Assembly (NCBI GenBank): GCA_035352715.1
Contig: DAOPYE010000132.1
Coordinates: forward strand, 1 to 5,185
Reading direction: 5' to 3'
Source: DAOPYE01 sp035352715
GTDB taxonomy: Bacteria; Acidobacteriota; Holophagae; Holophagales; Holophagaceae
Length of the DNA: 5,185 nt
Shown: positions 1-5,185 of the stretch, one piece after another
How the letters are laid out: every line of letters starts with the position of its first letter
Position numbering within the stretch: position 1 is the first letter of the stretch
Notes under the pieces: generated by a model
Seen by the model: only the letters and a program-made list of their open reading frames with translations
What the model was told of the DNA's origin: nothing
Database searches by the model: none
Made by a program: the position numbers and the translations under genes

Positions 1-1455
1 AAGCACGCCCCCGATCAGATGACCGCCATCGTGGGCTTCGACACCCGCCTGCAGTCCAACGTGTTCGCCCGGGAAACCGCCCGGGTGCTGGCCGAAGCGG
101 GCTACACCGTCTACCTGGGCGACCGCCCACTGCCCACACCCTTTCTCTGCTACGCCATGCGCGCACTGAAGACGGGCACCGGCGTCATCGTAACGGCCTC
201 ACACAATCCCAAGGAGTACAACGGCTACAAGGCCTACGACAACCTGGGAGGCCAGGTCGTGACGCCCTGGGACGCGGAGATCGAAGCCGCCGTGGGACAG
301 ACGCCCGTGGTCCCTCCCGTGCCCAGTCCCGACGTCGATAGCCGCATCATCCCCATCCCCAAGGAGATCGAAGAAGCCTACCTGAAGCTGGGCCTGGGCT
401 TCCTCCAGAAGCCCACCGAATTCGAGCCCGCGAAGATCCTTTACACGCCTTTCCACGGCACCGGCATCGCCCACGTGCCCGAGTTCTACAAGCGCGCGGG
501 CATTCCGCTGGAAGTCTGCGCCGCGCAGGCGATCCAGGACGGCGCCTTCCCCACCGCGCCCCGGCCCAACCCCGAGGAGATCGCCGCGTACAAGGCGACC
601 ATTGAGGATGCGGATCGGATTCAGGCCGAAGCGATCCTCGCCAATGATCCCGACGCGGATCGCATCGGCGTCATCGCCAAGAACAAGGGCGCCTGGCAGC
701 TGATGACCGGCAACGATCTCTGCGCCCTCACCCTGGATTACATCGCCACGCAAAGCCGCCGGAAAGGCGCCGTGGTTACGACCGTGGTGACCTCCGATCT
801 GGTGGCGAAGGTCGCAGAACATCACGGGCTGCCGGTGATCTGGACACTGACGGGCTTCAAGTGGATCGGCCTGGCCATGGAGCGCCTGCAGCAGCGGGGA
901 GAAGCCTATCTCTTCGGCGCCGAGGAATCCTTCGGCATGCAGATCAGCGACGCGATCCGCGACAAAGATGGCGTGACCGCGGCCCTGCTGGTGGGCGAGA
1001 TGATCGGACACTACAAGGCCAAGGGCATGACGCTGTATGACGCGGTGCAGGCGCTCTACGCCAAGGTGGGCGCGTTCACGAACCGCCTGGTCAACCTGGA
1101 GGATCCCCGCCCCGGCGGCGCCCAGCGCTTCGCCGAAGCCATGGGACGCATCCGCAGCGCAGGCCTGGTGACCTTCGCGGGCGAAGCGGTGGTCTCCTGG
1201 GAGGATTTCCAGAGCGGCGAGCTGCACCAGGCCGATGGAAGCACGGACGCCATTCTGGATCGTCCAGATCAGCGCGCCATCGCCCAGCCGCTTCCCAAGA
1301 GCAACGTGCTGAAGTTCCGCCTGGCGTCCGGCGCCTTCGCCGCCTTCCGCCCCAGCGGCACCGAACCCAAGCTGAAGGTCTACCTGCAAAGCCGCACCGG
1401 CGCTGCGGCCCTGGATGCCATGGAAGCCGAAGCCCGCATGCTGCTGGGACTCTGA
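1..1455 (+). CDS. Phosphohexomutase (phosphoglucomutase/phosphomannomutase, PgcA/PGM2-like), 5' truncated by window edge
   Basis: This enzyme of the alpha-D-phosphohexomutase family interconverts 1- and 6-phosphosugars (glucose or mannose; possibly pentose phosphates) in the cytosol, feeding glycogen, cell-wall and polysaccharide precursors. Numbering from the Met at 19, all four active-site signatures are visible: the phosphoserine loop TASHNP with Ser61; the metal-binding loop DPDADR with Asp210, 212 and 214; the sugar-specificity loop GAEESFG at 300-306; and the phosphate-binding RPSGTEPK at 444-451. TLTGFKWIG at 277-285 is typical of the PgcA/PGM2 branch. The frame is open from base 1, and the Met at 19 sits just before the VGFDTR segment, which in this family follows an N-terminal stretch of several dozen residues. 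The true start is therefore upstream and Met19 is internal. Family members usually run about 550-600 residues; 484 codons are visible. Substrate preference cannot be read from sequence. The gene ends 22 bases before a hairpin terminator. Confidence 0.93.
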   Translation, partial: KHAPDQMTAIVGFDTRLQSNVFARETARVLAEAGYTVYLGDRPLPTPFLCYAMRALKTGTGVIVTASHNPKEYNGYKAYDNLGGQVVTPWDAEIEAAVGQTPVVPPVPSPDVDSRIIPIPKEIEEAYLKLGLGFLQKPTEFEPAKILYTPFHGTGIAHVPEFYKRAGIPLEVCAAQAIQDGAFPTAPRPNPEEIAAYKATIEDADRIQAEAILANDPDADRIGVIAKNKGAWQLMTGNDLCALTLDYIATQSRRKGAVVTTVVTSDLVAKVAEHHGLPVIWTLTGFKWIGLAMERLQQRGEAYLFGAEESFGMQISDAIRDKDGVTAALLVGEMIGHYKAKGMTLYDAVQALYAKVGAFTNRLVNLEDPRPGGAQRFAEAMGRIRSAGLVTFAGEAVVSWEDFQSGELHQADGSTDAILDRPDQRAIAQPLPKSNVLKFRLASGAFAAFRPSGTEPKLKVYLQSRTGAAALDAMEAEARMLLGL

Positions 1456-1477
1456 ACCGATCCTGATTCCACCGTGC

Positions 1478-1506
1478 AAAAGGGCCAGCTTCGAGCTGGC
1501 CCTTTT
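1478..1506. terminator. Bidirectional rho-independent terminator between convergent genes
   Basis: A perfect 13-bp inverted repeat (1478-1490 with 1494-1506) encloses a 3-base TCG loop. The outer four pairs are A:T, so each strand ends its hairpin in a run of four T. It lies 22 bases after the mutase stop and 25 bases after the divIVA stop on the other strand. It can therefore serve both converging transcripts. The T-run is short, so efficiency is inferred, not shown. Confidence 0.85.
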
Positions 1507-1531
1507 CGTGTTCAAGCCCTTTCGCAGCCCC

Positions 1532-2047
1532 TCACAGCTGATCCAGGCGCTCGCTCTCCTCGTCGCTCATCCGCCGCGTCACCTCCGCGGGCGGGAACAG
1601 TTCCGGAGCCTCTTCCTGCAGGAACCGCTTGGTGCGCGCCAGCAGGGAATCCACGTCCTGCAGCATCCGCAGGCGCTCCATCTTCAGGGCGCGCACATGG
1701 GCTTCCAGCTCGGCCACCTGGGCCTGGGCACCGCGCAGAATCTCGTCCGCGCGAAACTCGGCCTCCTTCAGGATGATCGTGCGCTCGCGATTGGCGCCGT
1801 CGATCAGATCCTCCCGCGTGCGCTGCGCGTGCAACAGCGTCTCGCGGAAGATGCGGTCCTGCTCCTGGTATTGCTGCAGGCGTTCGCGCAGATCCACCAG
1901 CTCATCCCGGAACTTCTGGTTCTCGTGGACGATCTCTTCCCACTCGGCGGCCACCTCGTGCAGAAATCCGCGAACCTCGTTCTCATCCAGGCCCCGAAAG
2001 GCCTTCTCAAACTCGCGGCGCTGGATATCGAGAGGCGTGAATTTCAT
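1532..2047 (-). CDS. divIVA: DivIVA-domain coiled-coil protein
   Basis: This 171-residue protein has the DivIVA lipid-binding head followed by coiled coil. DivIVA proteins sense negative membrane curvature at septa and poles and recruit division, chromosome-anchoring or wall-synthesis partners. The N-terminus (MKFTPLDIQRREF, then FRGLDENEVRGFL) matches the family head. It includes Phe17-Arg18, the pair that inserts into membrane in Bacillus DivIVA. Residues about 31-145 are rich in Glu, Arg, Gln and Leu in heptad-like spacing, with no membrane segment. The tail (about 146-171) is acidic and probably unstructured. The start at 2047 is chosen because the head begins there and GAGGTG lies 4 bases upstream, inside the end of yggT. 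A longer reading of the same frame, out to 2284, has no family match. The start overlaps the yggT stop as ATGA, implying coupled translation. Role in this organism (division, polarity or wall growth) is inferred from the family. Confidence 0.9.
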   Translation of the reverse strand: MKFTPLDIQRREFEKAFRGLDENEVRGFLHEVAAEWEEIVHENQKFRDELVDLRERLQQYQEQDRIFRETLLHAQRTREDLIDGANRERTIILKEAEFRADEILRGAQAQVAELEAHVRALKMERLRMLQDVDSLLARTKRFLQEEAPELFPPAEVTRRMSDEESERLDQL

Positions 2048-2310
2048 TGAACACCTCGAAGAATGGCATCCCGGATCAGGGATTGGAGCAGACGCAAGAC
2101 CAGGAAGGCGATCAGGGGGCTGAGATCGAATCCCCCCATGGGCGGGATGATGGCGCGGATGGGCCGAAGAATCGGATCCACGATGGCCTGGATGCCGCGG
2201 ATGACGGGATGGCGAGGGTCGGGATTGAACCACGACAGGATCGCAGAAATGAACAACACCAGGATCAGAAGGCTGATCCCCCAATTGACGAGCACCACAA
2301 GAAACGGCAT
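2044..2310 (-). CDS. yggT: YggT/YlmG family small membrane protein
   Basis: This 88-residue integral membrane protein belongs to the YggT/YlmG family. Homologues in Gram-positives and plastids are linked to division and nucleoid/nucleus placement, and others to osmotic or ion homeostasis; the molecular activity is not established. Two hydrophobic segments are visible (about residues 5-26 and 64-85). They flank a conserved loop with SWFNPDPRHP, then VDPILRPIRAIIPPMGG, then the FDLSPL start of the second segment. That proline-rich loop is the family hallmark. The start at 2310 gives the normal short length and has GAGGT 9 bases upstream. Reading on to an upstream start at 2505 would add a non-hydrophobic leader overlapping bshA and is rejected. 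The stop overlaps the divIVA start by four bases. The pairing echoes the ylmG-ylmH-divIVA order of Gram-positives, here without ylmH between them. Confidence 0.9.
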   Translation of the reverse strand: MPFLVVLVNWGISLLILVLFISAILSWFNPDPRHPVIRGIQAIVDPILRPIRAIIPPMGGFDLSPLIAFLVLRLLQSLIRDAILRGVQ

Positions 2311-2406
2311 ACGGCAGCTACCTCGAATCGCCCATGATAAAGCACTCGCGCGGGAAACACCCCAATCCGGCCTTGAGACGGCACAATGGTCCTCACGAGG
2401 GCACCC
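2311..2406. promoter_or_regulatory. Divergent intergenic spacer (yggT-divIVA promoter / bshA promoter region)
   Basis: This 96-bp spacer is the only non-coding DNA from which both the minus-strand yggT-divIVA unit and plus-strand bshA could be started, so promoters for both probably lie here or just inside the opposing gene. On the minus strand, TATCAT (2339-2334) resembles a -10 box but has no convincing -35 at 17 bases. On the plus strand, TTGAGA (2373-2378) resembles a -35 but lacks a matching -10. I see no clear operator palindrome or riboswitch. The placement is sound by position; the exact boxes are not supported. Confidence 0.4.
2397..2401 (+). promoter_or_regulatory. Ribosome binding site setting the bshA start
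   Basis: GAGGG lies 5 bases before the ATG at 2407. It favours that start over the in-frame ATG at 2386, which has no comparable site and would add seven residues not seen in BshA proteins. Confidence 0.65.
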
Positions 2407-3552
2407 ATGCGCATCGGCATCTCCTGCTATTCCACCTTCGGAGGCTCCGGCGTCGTCGCAACGGAAGTCGGCAAGGCGCTGGCGCTCCGCGGCCACGAGA
2501 TTCACCTCTTCAGCCCCTCAGTGCCCCCGCGCCTGCTGGGCTTTGAGGACCGGGTGTGGTTCCACGAAGTCACGGCCAGCCCCTATCCGCTGTTCGAGGC
2601 CGAGCCGTTCTCCATCGCCCTGGCTTCCAAGATGTCCGACGTGGCCGATCACCACGGCCTGGAGATCCTGCACGCCCACTACGCCATCCCCCACGCCAGC
2701 GCCGCGCTCCTGGCCCGCATGGCGGTGGAGAACCCCGTGAAGGTCGTCACCACGCTGCACGGCACCGATATCACCGTGGTCGGAGCCGATCCCAGCTACC
2801 TACCCATGGTGCGCTTGGCCATCCGCGCCAGCGATGCCGTGACGGCCGTATCGAGCTTCCTGCGCGACGAGACGTACCGGACCTTCAAGGTGGATCGCCC
2901 CATCGACGTGGTGCCGAACTTCATCGCACCCCCCGCCACGCCGCCCTGCAACTGCCGGGCCTGGCTATCCCCTTGCGCCACCCCCATCCTGACCCACATC
3001 TCCAATTTCCGCCCCGTGAAGCGCGTGCTGGACGTGATGCGGATCTTCGAGCGCGTGAGGCAGGAAACCCCCGCCCGCCTGGTGATGGTGGGCGACGGCC
3101 CCGATCGCGCCGAAGCCGAAGCCTACGCGCGGGAGCGGGGATTCGTGGATGACGTCAAGTTCACCGGCAAGCAGATGGACGTGGGCGCCGTGCTGGCCTG
3201 CTCCGATGTGTTTCTGCTGCCCTCGGCCACCGAGAGCTTCGGCCTAGCCGCACTGGAGGCCATGGCCCACAACGTGCCCGTCATCGCCAGTCGAGTGGGC
3301 GGATTGCCCGAAGTGGTGCGCCACGGCATGGATGGATACCTGGAACCCCTGGGCGACGTGGAAGCCATGGCCCAGGACGCCCTGACCCTTCTGCGCGACG
3401 CCGACCTGCGACGCCGCATGGGCAAATCCGCAAAATCTCATGCCCTCGACGCCTTCGCCCAGGGCCCCATCATCGATCAGTACGAAGCGATCTACGAACG
3501 CGTCCTCTCCCCCGCGAAAACCACCGTGGACCTTGGGGCAAAACTTAGCTAG
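2407..3552 (+). CDS. bshA: N-acetyl-alpha-D-glucosaminyl L-malate synthase BshA (bacillithiol step 1)
   Basis: This 381-residue GT4-family, GT-B fold retaining glycosyltransferase is predicted to join UDP-GlcNAc and L-malate to GlcNAc-malate, the first committed step of bacillithiol, a cytosolic thiol used for redox buffering and detoxification. The N-terminal domain carries the BshA-type loop YSTFGGSGVVATE (8-20), the HAHYAIPH motif (89-96) and TTLHGTDIT (115-123), all close to Bacillus BshA. The C-terminal domain has HISNFRPVKR (197-206), VGDGP (228-232) and the nucleotide-sugar ESFGLAALE motif with Glu276 and Glu284 (E-x7-E). The inter-domain linker is unusual: it has three cysteines (181, 183, 190) and many prolines. 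The start at 2407 has GAGGG 5 bases upstream. Neither bshB nor bshC is in the window, so pathway completeness is unknown. A different UDP-sugar acceptor is possible but less likely given motif agreement across both domains. The tRNA gene follows after 13 bases. Confidence 0.9.
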   Translation: MRIGISCYSTFGGSGVVATEVGKALALRGHEIHLFSPSVPPRLLGFEDRVWFHEVTASPYPLFEAEPFSIALASKMSDVADHHGLEILHAHYAIPHASAALLARMAVENPVKVVTTLHGTDITVVGADPSYLPMVRLAIRASDAVTAVSSFLRDETYRTFKVDRPIDVVPNFIAPPATPPCNCRAWLSPCATPILTHISNFRPVKRVLDVMRIFERVRQETPARLVMVGDGPDRAEAEAYARERGFVDDVKFTGKQMDVGAVLACSDVFLLPSATESFGLAALEAMAHNVPVIASRVGGLPEVVRHGMDGYLEPLGDVEAMAQDALTLLRDADLRRRMGKSAKSHALDAFAQGPIIDQYEAIYERVLSPAKTTVDLGAKLS

Positions 3553-3555
3553 ACT
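3550..3555 (+). promoter_or_regulatory. Possible -10 box for the tRNA-Met gene
   Basis: TAGACT matches four of six positions of TATAAT and sits 10 bases before the mature tRNA 5' end, where a dedicated tRNA promoter would place transcription start just ahead of the gene. It overlaps the bshA stop codon. No good -35 is seen (weak GTGGAC 18 bases upstream), so the tRNA may equally be transcribed by read-through from bshA. Confidence 0.25.
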
Positions 3556-3565
3556 AGCCCTTCCC

Positions 3566-3642
3566 GGCTGGGTAGCTCAGGTGGTTAGAGCGAGGGTCTC
3601 ATAATCCCTAGGTCGACAGTTCGAGTCTGTCTCCAGCCACCA
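3566..3642 (+). tRNA. tRNA-Met (CAT), elongator type, CCA encoded
   Basis: A full cloverleaf can be folded. The acceptor stem is 3566-3572 with 3632-3638; its last pair is G:U. The D stem is GCTC 3575-3578 with GAGC 3588-3591, and the loop carries the GG pair. The anticodon stem is 3593-3597 with 3605-3609, the T stem GACAG 3615-3619 with CTGTC 3627-3631, and the T loop TTCGAGT. The discriminator is A3639 and the 3' CCA is encoded at 3640-3642. The anticodon loop CTCATAA gives anticodon CAT at 3600-3602. The paired first acceptor position and the GGCT...AGCC ends resemble elongator tRNA-Met, not the initiator. A tRNA-Ile2 with lysidine-modified CAU is a less likely reading. The innermost anticodon-stem pair is T31:T39, a mismatch. 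Confidence 0.93.
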
Positions 3643-3657
3643 ATCAATACAGCACTT

Positions 3658-3685
3658 AGCGCCACTCGCATGGGTGGCGCTTTTT
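3658..3685 (+). terminator. Rho-independent terminator after tRNA-Met
   Basis: AGCGCCAC (3658-3665) pairs perfectly with GTGGCGCT (3674-3681). Two more inner pairs (one G:U) leave a GCAT tetraloop, and a run of five T ends at 3685. It starts 15 bases after the tRNA CCA. It should end the tRNA transcript and any bshA read-through. On the minus strand there is no T-run after the hairpin, so it is unlikely to terminate the opposing gene. Confidence 0.85.
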
Positions 3686-3689
3686 GCGT

Positions 3690-3709
3690 CTGCTACAAAC
3701 CTGCTACAA
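3690..3709. repeat. Short direct repeat CTGCTACAA x2, 11-bp period
   Basis: The nonamer CTGCTACAA occurs at 3690-3698 and again at 3701-3709, one helical turn apart. It lies in the 85-bp spacer between the tRNA terminator and the stop of the opposing Sel1-repeat gene. The repeat is exact; its function is unknown. Two sites on the same DNA face suit a DNA-binding protein, including an integrase arm site, but no integrase gene is visible. The rest of the spacer (3710-3770) shows no gene or clear terminator. Confidence 0.5.
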
Positions 3710-3770
3710 CGCCGCGGCAAACCAAGTGCGCTTCATTGCTGCGTGGTGCTGGGCCGCGCCTCACAAGCGC

Positions 3771-5153
3771 TTATTTCGAATTTTTCGGATCACTACCGAG
3801 GTCTTGGAGTTTCTTCTGTGCTCGAGCGTTTCCTTGCTCAGCAGCTTTGCGATACCACTTCACGGCTTCGGCTGGATCCTTAGTGACGCCATCGCCTTGG
3901 GCATAACAAATGCCCAGGTTGAATTGGGCATGAGCCAATCCTTGATCAGCGGCTTTGCGAAACCACTTCACGGCTTCAGCTAAATCCTTCGTGACTCCAT
4001 CGCCTTGGGAATAAAAAGTCCCCATGTTGAATTGAGATTGAGCGTCTCCTTGCTCGCCGGCCCTGCGATACCACTTCACGGCTTCGGCGAAATCCTTCGT
4101 GACTCCAGCGCCGTGGCCATAACAACCACCCAGGTTGTATTGGGCTTTCGCATGCCCTTGTTCAGCGGCTTTGCGATACCACTTCACCGCTTCGGCTAAA
4201 TCCTTCGTGACTCCAACGCCGTAGGAATAACAAGCACCCAGATTGTTTTGGGCTTCCGCATGCCCTTGCTCAGCGGCCTTGCGAGCCCATTTCACCGCTT
4301 CGGCTGGATCCTTCGTGACTCCAACGCCTAGGGCATAACAAACACCCAGGTTGTTTTGGGCGTCCGCATACCCTTGCTCAGCGGCCTTGCGAAACCACTT
4401 CACCGGTTCGGTTAGATCCTTCATGACTCCATCACTGTGGCCACAACAAACACCCAGGTTGTTTTGGGCTTGAGCGTCTCCTTGCTCAGCGGCCTTGCGG
4501 TACCACTTCACCGATTCGGCTAAATCCTTCGCGACTCCATCGCCTTGGGCATAACAAACAGCCAGGTTGCATTGAGCTGCCGCATGCCCTTGCTCAGCGG
4601 CCTTGCGGTACCACTTCACCGCTTCGGCTGGATCCTTTGTGACTCCAACGCTTTGGGCATAACAAAAACCCAGGTTGTTTTGGGCTTCCGCATGCCCTTG
4701 CTCAGCGGCCTTGCGGGCCCATTTCACCGCTTCGGCTGGATCCTTCGCGACTCCATCGCCTTGGGCATAACAAACCCCCAGGTAGCATTGAGCTTGAGCC
4801 AATCCTTGCTCAGCGGCCTTGCGAAACCACTTCACAGCTTCAGTTGGGTCCTTCGAGAGTCCAACGCCTTTGAGATAACAAACACCCAGGTTGTTTTGGG
4901 CTTCCGCATGCCCTTGCTCAGCAGCCTTGCGAACCCATTTCACCGCTTCGGCTAAATCCTTCGTGACTCCAGCACCGTAGGTATAACAACCACCCAGGTA
5001 GTGTTGGGCTTTCGCGTCTCTGGTCTTTCCCCAACCTTGGGACCAACTGAAAAGTTCGGGTCTGGGTTGATGGGGTTGTAAAGGAAGGTCGACTCGTCCT
5101 GATGAGCCGGGGTCATGGTAGCGTCTCCACCGCCTGGACGGAGGATAGGGCAA
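3771..5153 (-). CDS. Sel1-like repeat (SLR) protein, 5' end uncertain
   Basis: This is a repeat protein of up to 460 residues. Residues 46-441 are eleven uninterrupted 36-residue Sel1-like repeats, each close to AQNNLGVCYxxGxGVTKDxAEAVKWxRKAAEQG. A half repeat and a short basic tail follow. SLR arrays fold as TPR-like alpha-solenoids and act as protein-interaction scaffolds, for example in envelope, secretion or host-contact functions; no partner or enzyme domain is visible here. The repeat frame offers only a TTG at 5153, with no Shine-Dalgarno, and stays open to the window edge. The 45 residues before the first repeat are Pro/Arg/Trp-rich, unlike a signal peptide or SLR, and look like translated non-coding or out-of-frame sequence. 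An ATG with a good ribosome binding site at 5116 lies in another frame, so the gene may be frameshifted near its start. GC is about 52-57% in sampled lines, against about 65-77% in sampled mutase and bshA lines. It converges on the tRNA gene. Confidence 0.8.
   Translation of the reverse strand: MPYPPSRRWRRYHDPGSSGRVDLPLQPHQPRPELFSWSQGWGKTRDAKAQHYLGGCYTYGAGVTKDLAEAVKWVRKAAEQGHAEAQNNLGVCYLKGVGLSKDPTEAVKWFRKAAEQGLAQAQCYLGVCYAQGDGVAKDPAEAVKWARKAAEQGHAEAQNNLGFCYAQSVGVTKDPAEAVKWYRKAAEQGHAAAQCNLAVCYAQGDGVAKDLAESVKWYRKAAEQGDAQAQNNLGVCCGHSDGVMKDLTEPVKWFRKAAEQGYADAQNNLGVCYALGVGVTKDPAEAVKWARKAAEQGHAEAQNNLGACYSYGVGVTKDLAEAVKWYRKAAEQGHAKAQYNLGGCYGHGAGVTKDFAEAVKWYRRAGEQGDAQSQFNMGTFYSQGDGVTKDLAEAVKWFRKAADQGLAHAQFNLGICYAQGDGVTKDPAEAVKWYRKAAEQGNARAQKKLQDLGSDPKNSK
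3831..5018 (-). repeat. Tandem array: 11 units of 108 bp encoding Sel1-like repeats
   Basis: Exactly eleven 108-bp units in phase with the reading frame, with no insertion or deletion in any unit. The units are very similar at DNA level. For example, about 85 bases spanning units 3-4 and units 7-8 (starting near 4673 and 4241, 432 bp or four units apart) differ at three positions. Units 2, 4 and 8 begin with the same HAEAQNNLG; units 3 and 5 share GDGVAKD. This indicates growth by unequal recombination of multi-unit blocks, and copy number is likely to vary between strains. Confidence 0.9.
5114..5131 (-). promoter_or_regulatory. Candidate ribosome binding site and ATG upstream of the Sel1-repeat array, out of frame with it
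   Basis: On the minus strand GGTGGAG (5131-5125) lies 8 bases before an ATG at 5116-5114, the best initiation signal in this region. Translation from it runs MTPAHQDESTFLYNPINPDP and on for 54 codons to a TAG at 4954-4952, inside the first Sel1 repeat. The repeat frame would be reached by a -1 shift, or by one added base between about 5110 and 5018. The run of four C at 5029-5032 is one plausible place. This reading is inference; the signal itself is seen. Confidence 0.4.
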
Positions 5154-5185
5154 CGCAGGGATGCGACCCGAGCGCCGGTCCAGGG

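Noticed and set aside
199..1515. Long open frame (438 codons) antisense to the mutase gene
   Set aside because: It overlaps a gene with all four family signatures, has low-complexity Gly/Ala/His-rich content, and reads through the terminator hairpin. Long antisense frames are expected in GC-rich DNA.
2044..2505. Longer version of the YggT frame starting at 2505
   Set aside because: The extra 65 residues are not hydrophobic, have no family match and overlap the 5' end of bshA. The 2310 start has a ribosome binding site and gives the usual length.
4005..4955. Plus-strand repeated open frames opposite the Sel1 array
   Set aside because: They are antisense shadows that inherit periodicity from the 108-bp repeat. 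The minus strand matches the known Sel1 consensus in every unit.
3831..5018. CRISPR-like or satellite array
   Set aside because: The units are 108 bp, contiguous without spacers, and in frame for Sel1 repeats.
5022..5042. Programmed -1 frameshift at the GGGAAAG run upstream of Sel1 repeat 1
   Set aside because: The heptamer is phased in the repeat frame, not in the frame of the ATG at 5116, so slippage there would move in the wrong direction.
5099..5106. CTGATGAG on the plus strand, resembling a hammerhead ribozyme core
   Set aside because: There is no matching GAAA core element with closing stems downstream, and the bases are explained by coding on the other strand.

Overview
The window is GC-rich bacterial DNA with five protein genes and one tRNA gene. 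The gene set is a PgcA/PGM2-type phosphohexomutase, a YggT/YlmG-DivIVA pair, a BshA-type bacillithiol glycosyltransferase and a long Sel1-repeat protein. That set plus the base composition fits a diderm outside the Proteobacteria. My best guess is an Acidobacteriota lineage such as Holophagae/Geothrix; Deinococcota is an alternative. This assignment is inference only; nothing in the window fixes the taxonomy.

Layout. Positions 1-1455 (+) hold the 3' part of a phosphoglucomutase/phosphomannomutase gene whose start lies before the window. A perfect 13-bp hairpin (1478-1506) separates it from a convergent two-gene unit on the minus strand: yggT (2310-2044) followed by divIVA (2047-1532). These two overlap by four bases (ATGA) and look translationally coupled. 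A 96-bp divergent spacer (2311-2406) separates yggT from bshA (2407-3552, +). Thirteen bases after bshA comes an elongator tRNA-Met(CAT) gene with encoded CCA (3566-3642) and a rho-independent terminator (3658-3685).

Beyond the terminator the character changes. An 85-bp spacer carries an 11-bp-period direct repeat. It is followed by a convergent minus-strand gene of clearly lower GC (stop at 3771) encoding eleven almost identical 36-residue Sel1-like repeats. The 5' end of that gene is doubtful. The repeat frame has only a TTG start without a ribosome binding site, or else runs off the window. The one ATG with a good Shine-Dalgarno (5116) is in a different frame, which suggests a one-base frame disruption, a sequencing error or a recent rearrangement at the 5' end.

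The left part (1-3685) reads as ordinary core genome: sugar-phosphate metabolism, polar/septal envelope organisation, low-molecular-weight thiol synthesis and translation. The right part looks like faster-evolving or accessory DNA next to a tRNA gene. I found no complete novel system. The items most worth checking are the repeat array and its broken-looking start, and the tRNA-distal boundary.
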